A DNA stretch of 64,000 bases from Polaromonas sp. YR568. Lineage in GTDB: Bacteria > Pseudomonadota > Gammaproteobacteria > Burkholderiales > Burkholderiaceae_C. Both the position numbers and the translations under genes were made by a program. Location of the stretch: NCBI RefSeq assembly GCF_900116715.1, contig NZ_FPBM01000009.1, positions 124,001 to 188,000 on the forward strand, written 5' to 3'. Each line of letters opens with the position of its first letter. Position 1 is the first letter of the stretch. The notes below the pieces were generated by a model that was not told the DNA's origin, ran no database searches, and saw nothing but the letters and a program-made list of their open reading frames with translations. Shown one piece after another: positions 41,509-49,867 of the stretch.

Positions 41509-42171
41509 ATGCCCGAAGCCTTGACGCTGAGCTCCCTTCCCCTCTTCCCGCTGGGTGCCGTCCTGTACCCCGGCGGCGTGCTGCCGCTGCGCATCTTTGA
41601 GGTCCGCTACCTCGACATGATCGGCAAATGCCACAAGGCTGGCGCGCCCTTCGGCGTGGTCTCGCTCACCGAAGGCTCCGAAGTGCGCCGGCCCGCCGAT
41701 GCCGGCGTCCCCACGGGCGACGGGTTTGCCAACGAGGCCTTCAACACCGTGGGCACCCTGGCCACCATCACCGAGTTTTCCATCCCCCAGCCGGGCCTGA
41801 TGGTCATCCGCTGCACCGGTGCGCAGCGCTTTGAAATCTCGCGCCGCGAAAAGCTCAAGCACGGCCTGTGGATTGCCGACGTCACGCGGCTCGAAGACGA
41901 CCAGGCTGTCGCCATTCCGCCCGACCTGCAGGGCACTGCCGATGCGCTGGGCAGGCTGATCAAAAGCCTGCAGGTGCGCGACATACCCCAGGCCCAGATG
42001 CCGCTGCTGGCGCCCTACCGCCTGGACGATTGCGGCTGGGTGTCCAACCGCTGGTGCGAGCTGCTGCCGATTCCGCTGGAGCTTAAACAGCGCCTGATGG
42101 AACTGGACAACCCCCTGATGCGGCTGGAGCTGGTGAGCGACATCCTCGAGCGCACCGGCATCGCGCTTTAA
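41509..42171 (+). CDS. Lon N-terminal-domain protein
   Basis: 220 residues. Matches the substrate-binding N-terminal domain of Lon protease alone (LPLFPLGAVLYPGGVLPLRI, VRYLDMIGKCHKAGAPFGVV); there is no ATPase or protease domain. Such proteins are common and their function is unknown; a role in recognising damaged or unfolded proteins is guesswork. An in-frame ATG 33 bases upstream exists but MPEALTLSSLPLFPLG is the normal N-terminus. Ends 87 bases before lysS. Confidence 0.88.
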   Translation: MPEALTLSSLPLFPLGAVLYPGGVLPLRIFEVRYLDMIGKCHKAGAPFGVVSLTEGSEVRRPADAGVPTGDGFANEAFNTVGTLATITEFSIPQPGLMVIRCTGAQRFEISRREKLKHGLWIADVTRLEDDQAVAIPPDLQGTADALGRLIKSLQVRDIPQAQMPLLAPYRLDDCGWVSNRWCELLPIPLELKQRLMELDNPLMRLELVSDILERTGIAL

Positions 42172-42258
42172 AATCGGCAATTCGGCGCTTTTCAGGCCCC
42201 ACCCCTGGTGGGCAAGGCGCCCGACACTTTTTCGACCTTTTCCGGAAACCTTGACCTT

Positions 42259-43818
42259 ATGTCCAACGAGCCGAACACGCCCCCCGCCGCAGGCAGCGCC
42301 CCCCCCGTACCGCAAGACGACAACAAGTTGATCGCCGAGCGCCGCGAAAAGCTCAAGGTCTTGCGCCAGAACCAGGCAGACGGCAAAGGCGTGGCCTTCC
42401 CGAACGACTTCAAGCCGGCCGACCATGCGGGCAAGCTGCACGCCGCCCACGATGCCAAAGACGGTGAGGCGCTGGCCGCCGAAGCCATTCCCGCCAAGAT
42501 CGCCGGCCGCATGATGCTCAAGCGTGTGATGGGCAAGGCGAGTTTTGCGACCCTGCAAGACAGCACCGGGCGCATCCAGATTTTCCTCACGCGCGACGAG
42601 ATCGGTGAAGAACTCTACGCCGCGTTTAAACACTGGGACCTGGGCGACATCGTCGCGGCAGAAGGCAAGGTCTTCAAGACCAAAACCGGCGAGCTCTCCA
42701 TCCACGCCACCAGCATCCGCCTGCTGACCAAAAGCCTGCGCCCCCTGCCGGGCGATTTTTACGGCATGGCCGACCAGGAGCAGAAATACCGCCAGCGTTA
42801 TGTGGACCTGATCACCGACGAGCAGGCCCGCAAGCGCTTCACCGCCCGCAGCAAGGCCGTCAGCTCGATCCGCGAGTTCATGGTCAGTCACGACTTCCTC
42901 GAAGTCGAAACCCCGATGCTGCACCCCATCCCGGGCGGCGCCAACGCCAAGCCCTTCAAGACACACCACAACGCGCTGGACCAGGAGATGTTCCTGCGCA
43001 TCGCGCCTGAGCTTTATCTCAAGCGCCTGATCGTCGGCGGATTTGACCGCGTCTTCGAGATCAACCGCAGCTATCGCAACGAAGGCATCTCGGTACGGCA
43101 CAACCCCGAATTCACCATGATGGAGTTCTACGCGGCCTACTGGGACTACAACGACCTGATGGACTTCACCGAAGCGCTGATCCGCGATGCGGCGCAAAAG
43201 GCTGCGGGCACGCTGCAACTGAGCTACGGCGGCAAGGAAGAAAAAGTCGACCTCGCCAAACCCTTTGCGCGCCTCACGATCCGCGAAGCCATCCTCAAGC
43301 ACACCGAAGCCGGCGAACATGTCGACGATGCCGTCTGGCTGACCAACGCGCTGCGCAAGCTGGGCATGAACGAGGAAAAAGACCGCCTCTCCACACGCTC
43401 GCTGGCCAGCCTGCAGGTGCTGTATTTCGAGGAGTTGGTCGAAGAAAAGCTCTGGCAGCCGACCTTCATCATGGAACACCCGACGGAGATTTCGCCGCTG
43501 GCCCGCGCCAACGACACCCGCCCTGAAGTCACCGAGCGCTTTGAGCTGTACATCACCGGCCGCGAGTTCGGCAACGGCTTCAGCGAGCTGAACGACGCCG
43601 AAGAGCAGGCCGCCCGCTTCAACGCGCAAGTGGCCGCCAAAGACAGCGGCGACGACGAAGCCATGTTTTATGACCACGACTTTGTGCGCGCCCTCGAATA
43701 CGGCATGCCCCCCACCGGCGGCTGCGGCGTGGGCATTGACCGCCTGATGATGCTGCTGACCGATAGCGCCAGCATTCGTGACGTCATTCTCTTCCCCGCG
43801 CTGCGCCGCGAGGTCTGA
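42259..43818 (+). CDS. lysS: Lysyl-tRNA synthetase, class II
   Basis: 519 residues. The first 30 residues are Pro/Ala-rich, then comes an OB-fold tRNA-anticodon domain (about 75-175, [20 protein letters not shown]) and the class II catalytic core. Motif 1 is near [16 protein letters not shown], motif 2 [20 protein letters not shown], and motif 3 [20 protein letters not shown]. Charges tRNA-Lys. Not an operon partner of any obvious gene. Confidence 0.97.
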   Translation: MSNEPNTPPAAGSAPPVPQDDNKLIAERREKLKVLRQNQADGKGVAFPNDFKPADHAGKLHAAHDAKDGEALAAEAIPAKIAGRMMLKRVMGKASFATLQDSTGRIQIFLTRDEIGEELYAAFKHWDLGDIVAAEGKVFKTKTGELSIHATSIRLLTKSLRPLPGDFYGMADQEQKYRQRYVDLITDEQARKRFTARSKAVSSIREFMVSHDFLEVETPMLHPIPGGANAKPFKTHHNALDQEMFLRIAPELYLKRLIVGGFDRVFEINRSYRNEGISVRHNPEFTMMEFYAAYWDYNDLMDFTEALIRDAAQKAAGTLQLSYGGKEEKVDLAKPFARLTIREAILKHTEAGEHVDDAVWLTNALRKLGMNEEKDRLSTRSLASLQVLYFEELVEEKLWQPTFIMEHPTEISPLARANDTRPEVTERFELYITGREFGNGFSELNDAEEQAARFNAQVAAKDSGDDEAMFYDHDFVRALEYGMPPTGGCGVGIDRLMMLLTDSASIRDVILFPALRREV

Positions 43819-43853
43819 AGCACGATCGGTGAGGCACTCGGCCTGAATCTCTC

Positions 43854-44381
43854 ATGGCCAGTGTCGTCCCCTTGAAATACCTCGCCGGTTACCCGGACAA
43901 CCTGCGGGTTCAGGTTCAGCAGTTGCTCGACCGGGGCCGGTTGGGCGAGGTACTGCTCGCCAAATACCCCCAGGCCCATGGCGTGCGAACCGACAAGGCC
44001 TTGTACGAGTACGTGATGGGCCTGAAGAACGACTTCCTGCGCAACTCGGAGCCGCTCTCCAAGGTCGCCTTCGACAGCAAACTCCATGTGATCGCCCATG
44101 CACTGGGTACGCACACGGCAGTCTCGCGCGTGCAGGGCAGCAAACTCAAAGCCAAACGCGAGATCCGCGTCGCCACCTTGTTCAAGGATGTGCCCGCGGA
44201 GTTTTTGCGCATGATCGCGGTGCATGAGCTGGCGCACATCAAGGAGAAGGCGCACGACAAGGCCTTCTACCAGCTGTGCACGCACATGGAGCCGCAGTAC
44301 CACCAGTACGAATTTGATTTGCGGGTCTACCTCACACACATGGATGAGGTGGGAAAGCTGGAGTGGCCCGGGGCCGGTTAA
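43854..44381 (+). CDS. YgjP-like zinc metallopeptidase-fold protein (DUF45)
   Basis: 175 residues. Carries HELAHIKEKAHDKAFY at about residues 123-138, i.e. HExxH followed six residues later by a third histidine, which is the zinc site of the YgjP/WLM family. The N-terminal 80 residues are less conserved and longer than in E. coli YgjP. Substrate unknown. It starts 35 bases after the lysS stop, with no strong ribosome binding site. Confidence 0.85.
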   Translation: MASVVPLKYLAGYPDNLRVQVQQLLDRGRLGEVLLAKYPQAHGVRTDKALYEYVMGLKNDFLRNSEPLSKVAFDSKLHVIAHALGTHTAVSRVQGSKLKAKREIRVATLFKDVPAEFLRMIAVHELAHIKEKAHDKAFYQLCTHMEPQYHQYEFDLRVYLTHMDEVGKLEWPGAG

Positions 44382-44445
44382 AGCGGGGGCCGTATCATTG
44401 CCCAACACTGATCGCCACAGGAAGCCACAAGAAGGAGACAAGGCC

Positions 44446-45045
44446 ATGCCCATCCGCTACCCCGCCCCGGAACTCAAAGACCTGCCCGACGACATCAAGG
44501 CCAAAGTCCTGGAGGTGCAGGAAAAAGCCGGCTTTGTGCCCAACGTGTTTTTGGCCCTGGCGCGCCGGCCCGCCGAGTGGCGCGCCTTCTTTGCTTACCA
44601 CGATGCGCTGATGCTCAAGGAAGAAGGCTCCAACCCGAACGGCACGCTGACCAAGGGCGAACGCGAGATGATCGTCACCACCACCAGCGCGGCCAACAAC
44701 TGCCTTTACTGCGTGGTGGCGCACGGCGCCATTCTGCGCATTTATGAAAAGAAGCCGCTGGTGGCCGACCAGGTGGCGGTGAATTACCGCAAGGCCGACA
44801 TCACGCCGCGCCAGCGCGCCATGCTCGACTTTGCAATGAAGGTCTGCCTGCAGGCCGACCAGATCGAAGACGCCGACTTTGAAGCGCTGTACGGCCACGG
44901 CTTTGACGATGAAGACGCCTGGGATATCGCGGCGATCACGGCCTTCTTTGGCCTTTCCAACCGCATGGCCAGCTTCAGCAACATGCAGCCCAATCCCGAG
45001 TTCTATCTGATGGGCCGCGTGCCCAAGCCGCCCAAGCCCGCCTGA
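44446..45045 (+). CDS. AhpD-like peroxidase-related protein
   Basis: 199 residues. Carboxymuconolactone-decarboxylase/AhpD fold with the redox pair in NNCLYCVVAHGAIL (about residues 85-98; CxxC and following His), typical of the peroxidase-related subfamily. Likely reduces peroxides or organic hydroperoxides with a thiol donor. The ATG after AAGGAG is chosen; the frame is open 220 bases upstream within the previous gene. Codon use and GC as neighbours. Confidence 0.88.
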   Translation: MPIRYPAPELKDLPDDIKAKVLEVQEKAGFVPNVFLALARRPAEWRAFFAYHDALMLKEEGSNPNGTLTKGEREMIVTTTSAANNCLYCVVAHGAILRIYEKKPLVADQVAVNYRKADITPRQRAMLDFAMKVCLQADQIEDADFEALYGHGFDDEDAWDIAAITAFFGLSNRMASFSNMQPNPEFYLMGRVPKPPKPA

Positions 45046-45064
45046 CGGGTGCTGCTGGGCGTGA

Positions 45065-45664
45065 TCAGGCCCTGATCACGCCCAGCACCATACGCACCAG
45101 CTCATCCTCAAATTCGGGCGTGCCCAGCAGCGGCGAATCTTCCAGCGAAGCGCTGCGGATTGCGCCCATTACCGCGCGCGTGGCCACAAACATCAACGCC
45201 GGCGTGGGCGCCCGCAAGGTCGGGTCGCCCAGCTGCGACAGCGCAAACGCATTGCGCTCGGAGGCCTCGCGCAGCGCCTGCGTGATGTTTTCATGGTGGT
45301 CCATGCGCCAGGCCAAGCGGATCATGGCGCGCTTGTGTTTGGGGCCGCTGCCGAAAGACTCGACCAATGTGTGCACCAGCTCGCGCACCGCCGAGTTGGC
45401 ATCGCGGCGCTCCAGCACGGCACGCTTCATCAGCGCCTGAAGTTCATCCAGCACGCGCCGCCGCTCGCGGTTGATCATGGCCAGCAGGATGGCCTCTTTG
45501 CTGGGAAAGTACTGGTACAGCGTGCCGATCGAGAAGCCGGCTTTTTTGGCGACCTTGTTGGTCGTCAGGCCGGCCTCGCCTTCGCTTTCCACAATCTGAG
45601 CAGTGGCCTGAAAAATCGTCTCTATGGTGCGCTGGGCGCGGTCCTGCATGGGCAGTTTTCGCAT
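45065..45664 (-). CDS. TetR-family transcription repressor
   Basis: 199 residues from the ATG at 45664; in-frame ATGs at 45709 and 45727 would add 15 or 21 residues and no ribosome binding site settles the matter. The helix-turn-helix is GLTTNKVAKKAGFSIGTLYQYFPSKEAIL (shown here as TTNKVAKKAGFSIGTLYQYF), about residues 33-60. The ligand domain is unremarkable. It diverges from the PF10118-type gene and almost certainly controls it, perhaps through the palindrome at 45761-45772. Confidence 0.9.
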   Translation of the reverse strand: MRKLPMQDRAQRTIETIFQATAQIVESEGEAGLTTNKVAKKAGFSIGTLYQYFPSKEAILLAMINRERRRVLDELQALMKRAVLERRDANSAVRELVHTLVESFGSGPKHKRAMIRLAWRMDHHENITQALREASERNAFALSQLGDPTLRAPTPALMFVATRAVMGAIRSASLEDSPLLGTPEFEDELVRMVLGVIRA

Positions 45665-45760
45665 GCTGTCAGAGGGGGAAGGGCCAGAAGGCGCGCCGGG
45701 CAGGGTCATGGTGTGAAAACTGAGCAATAGGCGAGTTGTGGGGCTGGACTCAAAACTGAA

Positions 45761-45772
45761 TAATGCTCATTA
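45761..45772. promoter_or_regulatory. Palindromic site between tetR and its neighbour
   Basis: TAATG-CT-CATTA, a perfect 5-base inverted repeat 34 bases before the plus-strand start, in the only divergent space. Candidate operator of the TetR protein; short, so chance is possible. Confidence 0.35.
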
Positions 45773-45805
45773 ACGGGTCTTTGTGCAAGGCCTGAATGCA
45801 TACCG

Positions 45806-46708
45806 ATGACACCCCTCGCTACATCCGCCGCAGTCTCTGACGCCACCACATCGGCCAGCCCTTCGGGCCTGACGGTGCGCAAACTGGAGCTGGACCTGAG
45901 CCAGGGCTTTGAGCGCCACTGGCACGGCGGGGATGCGTTCTTAAGCCAGTACCACAACGCGCTGTCTATGAGTTTTCCGGTCGGCGAGCAGTCTTTTATC
46001 GATGCGGTACGCGACTGCGCGAAGCTGCTGCCCCGCACACCCGAGCATGCACTGCTGCACGAAGCCGCCGCGCAGTTCATCGGCCAGGAGGCCACGCACC
46101 GCCATATCCATGGGCTCTACAACGCGCACCTTGAAAAGCAGGGCCTGGTCAACCGGTGGCAGCACTGGGCCACGGCGCGCATCGAGTTTGCGCATTCCAG
46201 AAACGTCAGCCCGCGCCATATGCTGGCCGTGACGGCCGCGTATGAACACCTCACCGCCGTGCTGGCGGACTTCATGCTGCGCCATGACACCACGCTGGAC
46301 AAGGCCGAGCCGAAAATGCAGATGCTGTGGCGCTGGCACGCGGCCGAAGAAACCGAGCACCGCGCGGTGGCCTATGACCTCTACAACGCCATGCAGGGCA
46401 ACTATGCGTGGCGCGTCCGCTGGTACATCTACGCCCTGCTGGTGTTTTCATTTGATTCGGGCCGGCAGACGGTGCTCAACCTCTGGCATGACGGCACGCT
46501 GTTCAAGCCCGGCACCTGGTGGGGTGCGCTGAAATACTTCTGGGGCCGCAACGGCGCCATCTGGCATGTGACCGGGCCCTTGCTGGCCTACTTCAGGCGC
46601 GACTTTCATCCGGACCAGGAGGCCTATACGGCGCCTGAACAGCAAACCCGGGGAATTGCCCAGCGCTGGCTGAAGGACAACGAAAAAAGCTTTCGCGTGG
46701 TGCGCTGA
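45806..46708 (+). CDS. Predicted metal-dependent hydrolase family protein (PF10118 type)
   Basis: 300 residues. The family is annotated as metal-dependent hydrolase, but the motifs look ferritin-like: FIGQEATHRHIHGLYN (about 91-106), AAYEHLTAVLADFM and HAAEETEHRAVAYDLYNAM (about 179-197), i.e. repeated E-x-x-H pairs on helices that suit a diiron centre. A hydrophobic segment YIYALLVFSFDS follows. Usually paired with a divergent TetR regulator, as here. Substrate unknown. Confidence 0.85.
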   Translation: MTPLATSAAVSDATTSASPSGLTVRKLELDLSQGFERHWHGGDAFLSQYHNALSMSFPVGEQSFIDAVRDCAKLLPRTPEHALLHEAAAQFIGQEATHRHIHGLYNAHLEKQGLVNRWQHWATARIEFAHSRNVSPRHMLAVTAAYEHLTAVLADFMLRHDTTLDKAEPKMQMLWRWHAAEETEHRAVAYDLYNAMQGNYAWRVRWYIYALLVFSFDSGRQTVLNLWHDGTLFKPGTWWGALKYFWGRNGAIWHVTGPLLAYFRRDFHPDQEAYTAPEQQTRGIAQRWLKDNEKSFRVVR

Positions 46709-46723
46709 GGCTGCTCTGTTTTT

Positions 46724-46838
46724 CTCCCTCTCCCCCTGGGAGAGGGTTGGGGTGAGGGCTCAGCGGCGGATCAACATTCCGCCGCTCCATGCACAGGCCG
46801 CGACCCTCACCCCTGCCCTCTCCCAGAGGGCGAGGGAG
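46724..46838. repeat. Inverted-repeat intergenic mosaic element
   Basis: Left arm with CTCCCTCTCCCCCTGGGAGA and GGGTTGGGGTGAGGG; right arm its approximate reverse complement (CCCTCACCCCTGCCCTCTCC); between them a perfect 9-base hairpin AGCGGCGGA/TCCGCCGCT. The CCCTCTCCC...GGGTGAGGG string is a widespread proteobacterial repeat. It separates two convergent genes and may stop transcription from both sides. Confidence 0.8.
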
Positions 46839-46858
46839 CAAGAGATTTTTAGCGACTC

Positions 46859-47278
46859 TTACTCGACGATCTTGCGCATCCAGTCCGGCAAGGGCCTGGA
46901 TTTCTGCGCCGGAAAGTCCACCCAGATGGTGGTGGCGCCGCCCGCAGCGCAGATCACGCCGGGCGCATCCACCCGCTCCATGGTCGCCCAGCTCTCAAAG
47001 GTGCTGCGGCCCGGGTCGCTCACATACATCTTCATCAGCACATCACCCGGGTATTCAAGCTGCTTGTAGAAGTTGCAAAAGGCGTTGACGATGACGGGGC
47101 CTTCGCCCTTGGGGTCGGGTTTGCAGCCGATGGCATACATCCAGTCGATGCGTATGGTTTCGAGGTAACGGAAGTAGCTGCCGTTGTTGAGATGACCCAT
47201 GGCGTCCATGTCGCCCCAGCGGATGGGGATCACCATCTCGCGGACCAGCTTTTTCTTTTCGGGAATTTCGATTTTCAT
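46859..47278 (-). CDS. Acyl-CoA thioesterase, 4HBT family
   Basis: 139 residues, single hot-dog domain. The catalytic motif is RWGDMDAMGHLNNGSYFRYLE shown in part as RWGDMDAMGHLNN at residues 20-32, matching the 4-hydroxybenzoyl-CoA thioesterase/YbgC pattern. Hydrolyses an acyl- or aroyl-CoA; substrate unknown. Follows the EamA transporter gene by 14 bases on the same strand; possible co-transcription. Confidence 0.88.
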   Translation of the reverse strand: MKIEIPEKKKLVREMVIPIRWGDMDAMGHLNNGSYFRYLETIRIDWMYAIGCKPDPKGEGPVIVNAFCNFYKQLEYPGDVLMKMYVSDPGRSTFESWATMERVDAPGVICAAGGATTIWVDFPAQKSRPLPDWMRKIVE

Positions 47279-47292
47279 AATGAATGAATTAC

Positions 47293-48195
47293 TTAGCGAT
47301 GCGCCCTGATGGAAGCCAGAATGCCCAGCGTGAACAACACACAGGCGGTAAGTTGCACCAGCGTCGGCCAGCGGCCGTCCCAGGCAAAAGAATAGAGCAA
47401 GGCAAAAATCGTCTCGCTCACGATGAGCTGCCCGCACAGGCTGGCGCTGAGGCGCTGGCTGGCCATGTTCCACAAAATGGTGGCCAGCCAGGTGGAACCC
47501 ACACCCGCGATCACGCAGAGCAGCACAAACATCCAGCGGTCCTCGCGCACGGCCAACACGTTGATGTCCGAGCCGGCCACCAGACACATCAGCAGCGCGC
47601 CCAGGCCGGTGGCCACGCCCAGCCAGTTGGCCCAATCGGTGGCATTGACTTCGGGGTGACGCTTGAGCCAGGCGGAGTTGACGATGGCAAACGCCGTCCA
47701 GCACACCAACGAAGCCGACACGAAGAGCATGCCGCGCCAGAAATGCGTGGCAGCGCCCTGCCCTGCCTCGTGCGTGGAGCCCATCATCAGCGCCAGCCCC
47801 GCCAGCGTGAGCGCCAGCCCCGGCAATAACGCGGCCCAGCGCAAACCCTGTGGCTTGCCCAGCAGCATCACCCAGATCGGGATGGTGCCAATCACCAATG
47901 AAGGCACTTCGGTGCCCGCATCGCGTATGGCCAGCACCAGCAGCAGGTAGTAGCCGCTAAAGCCCAGCACACTCATCACCAACGCGGCCCAGGCCTGGCG
48001 CAGCGTAGGCAGGCGGCGGCTGCGCATGCCGACCAGCATCACCAGCGCAGCCAGCACGCCGTATACGGCAAAGCGCCCCGCCGTGAGGTCAATCGACGAA
48101 TAAGCACCCGGGCCCATCTCGACCATGCGCGGCGCAACAAACACCAGGCCCCACAGCGCTCCCGCCGCGAGGCCGGCCAGAATGCCCGTCAGCAT
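47293..48195 (-). CDS. EamA/DMT-family transporter
   Basis: 300 residues, ten membrane helices in two five-helix repeats. The opening GILAGLAAGALWGLVFVAPR and SLVIGTIPIWVMLLG are typical of EamA domains. Exports or imports a small metabolite, often an amino acid. It follows the LysE-type gene by three bases, so both are on one message. Confidence 0.88.
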   Translation of the reverse strand: MLTGILAGLAAGALWGLVFVAPRMVEMGPGAYSSIDLTAGRFAVYGVLAALVMLVGMRSRRLPTLRQAWAALVMSVLGFSGYYLLLVLAIRDAGTEVPSLVIGTIPIWVMLLGKPQGLRWAALLPGLALTLAGLALMMGSTHEAGQGAATHFWRGMLFVSASLVCWTAFAIVNSAWLKRHPEVNATDWANWLGVATGLGALLMCLVAGSDINVLAVREDRWMFVLLCVIAGVGSTWLATILWNMASQRLSASLCGQLIVSETIFALLYSFAWDGRWPTLVQLTACVLFTLGILASIRAHR

Positions 48196-48198
48196 GCG

Positions 48199-48855
48199 TC
48201 AGGCAACGTGCGCAGTGGCAACCAGGCGCAGGCCAAGCAAGCCCATGGCGCCCGCGGCCACGCGGTCGACCAGGGCCTTGCTGCGCAGATAGGCCGCGCG
48301 CGGCACGGTGGATGACAACACCAGCGCCACCACAGCGTACCAGCCCGTCTCCATCACCAGCACACCCGCCAGCACCAGCAGCGCGGCCGGCAGCGGAAAC
48401 TGCGCAGGCAGCAAGGCCGCAAACACGCTGCTGTAGACCACCACAATTTTTGGGTTGCTCAGCTGCGTGACCAGGCCCAGGCGAAACGACTGCCACACCG
48501 TCTGGCGTGAAACACCCTCACCGGCAGCGCCCATCTCCAGCGGCTGGCGCGCACCGCGCCAGATATTGAAGGCCATCCACATCAGGTAAAGGCCGCCCAC
48601 AATCTTCAAGGCCATGTAGACGCCAGGCAAAGCAGCCAGCAGCGCCTGCAAGCCAGCCAGCGCCAGCATGGCAAACACCAACGCGCCCAGGCCCATGCCG
48701 ACCGCAGCAGCCAGACCATCTGCGCGCGAACGCGAGACGGCAATACGCGCCACCTGCACAAAACTGGGGCCAGGACTCACAACACCCGCAAGCAGCGCCA
48801 GAAGAATCAGGCCTATCGGGCCGAGGTAAGGCAATACAGACTCCAACATGTTCAA
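48199..48855 (-). CDS. LysE/RhtB-family amino acid exporter
   Basis: 218 residues with six membrane segments. The signature LLALLAGVVSPGPSFVQVAR at residues 17-36 and LSNPKIVVVYSSVF in the second half define the family. Likely exports an amino acid or homoserine-lactone-like compound. Confidence 0.9.
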   Translation of the reverse strand: MNMLESVLPYLGPIGLILLALLAGVVSPGPSFVQVARIAVSRSRADGLAAAVGMGLGALVFAMLALAGLQALLAALPGVYMALKIVGGLYLMWMAFNIWRGARQPLEMGAAGEGVSRQTVWQSFRLGLVTQLSNPKIVVVYSSVFAALLPAQFPLPAALLVLAGVLVMETGWYAVVALVLSSTVPRAAYLRSKALVDRVAAGAMGLLGLRLVATAHVA

Positions 48856-48961
48856 GTCTCCGAAATCAGGAAAGTAAAAACGGGAATGCGGGAAAGACGC
48901 GAAAAACGCGAAGAGCTAACTTTGCCACGCGCCGGCGTTTTCTGCAGGCCGCTGAATTGGC

Positions 48962-49744
48962 TCAGGCGCCGAAGCCGTCGTCGGCCGCAATCACGGCGCC
49001 ATTGACAAAATGGCTCTCACCGCTGGCCAGCATGATGAGCAGGGCATCCAGGTCTTCCGGTTTGCCTACGCGCTTGCGCGGCAGCATCTGCACCAGCTTC
49101 TTGCCCTGCTCGGTTTCCCAGTGGTGGTGGTTGATCTCGGTGTCGATATAACCGGGGCAAATCGCATTGACGTTGATGCCGAACTTGCCCCACTCCAGCG
49201 CCATCGCCTTGGTCATCTGCACCACGGCGGCTTTGCTCATGCAATACACGCCGATTTGCGGCAACACGCGCAGCCCCGCCATCGATGCGATATTGATGAT
49301 GCGCCCGCCGGCATAGCTGCCCGGCGCGGCGCCGCGTGAGCGGGCCAGCATGCGCTTGCCGACTTCCTGCGCCACAAAGAAGGCTCCCTTGACGTTGGTA
49401 TTGAAGATGAAGTCGTAGTCTTCTTCGCCCACATCCTGAATGCGCTGCGTGGTGCTCACGCCCGAGTTATTGACGAGGATGTCGATGGGCCCGACTTCGG
49501 TTTCGGCATGCGCCACCCCGGCCTTGATGCTGGCGTGGTCGGTCACGTCGAGCTCCACCACATGCGCGTCGCCGCCTGCCGCTTCAATCTGCGCGCGCAG
49601 ATCCTTGAGCTTGTCCAGCCGGCGGCTGGCCAGCACCACGGCCGCGCCTGCCTGGCTCAGCGTTTTGGCAAACTGCGCACCGAGCCCGCCCGATGCACCG
49701 GTCACGAGGGCGACACGCCCCGAGAGATCCAAGCTGTAAGCCAT
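48962..49744 (-). CDS. Short-chain dehydrogenase/reductase
   Basis: 260 residues, classical SDR. Cofactor motif VTGASGGLGAQFAKTL at residues 14-29, NNSG at about 92, and the catalytic tyrosine and lysine in VYCMSKAAVVQ (YxxxK, about 165-169). The aspartate in LDV after the second strand is compatible with NAD or NADP. Substrate unknown; FabG- and acetoacetyl-CoA-reductase-like enzymes are closest in feel. It diverges from ETF-quinone oxidoreductase with 120 bases between, so a link to fatty-acyl metabolism is possible. Confidence 0.9.
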   Translation of the reverse strand: MAYSLDLSGRVALVTGASGGLGAQFAKTLSQAGAAVVLASRRLDKLKDLRAQIEAAGGDAHVVELDVTDHASIKAGVAHAETEVGPIDILVNNSGVSTTQRIQDVGEEDYDFIFNTNVKGAFFVAQEVGKRMLARSRGAAPGSYAGGRIINIASMAGLRVLPQIGVYCMSKAAVVQMTKAMALEWGKFGINVNAICPGYIDTEINHHHWETEQGKKLVQMLPRKRVGKPEDLDALLIMLASGESHFVNGAVIAADDGFGA

Positions 49745-49867
49745 TAGAGGCTCCTCTCAATTAAAGCTGCACAAAAGAGAACGACCGTTCGCATCACTGC
49801 ATTCGCGGCATAAAATCCAACGCGAGGCAGCAATCCTTCCTGAAAATCATTATCAGCGAGTCCCCCG

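Noticed and set aside
41374-43677. 767-codon minus-strand frame opposite the Lon-like gene and lysS
   Set aside because: Shadow frame; composition rich in His/Val/Gly/Ala with no domain, and it covers two clear plus-strand genes.
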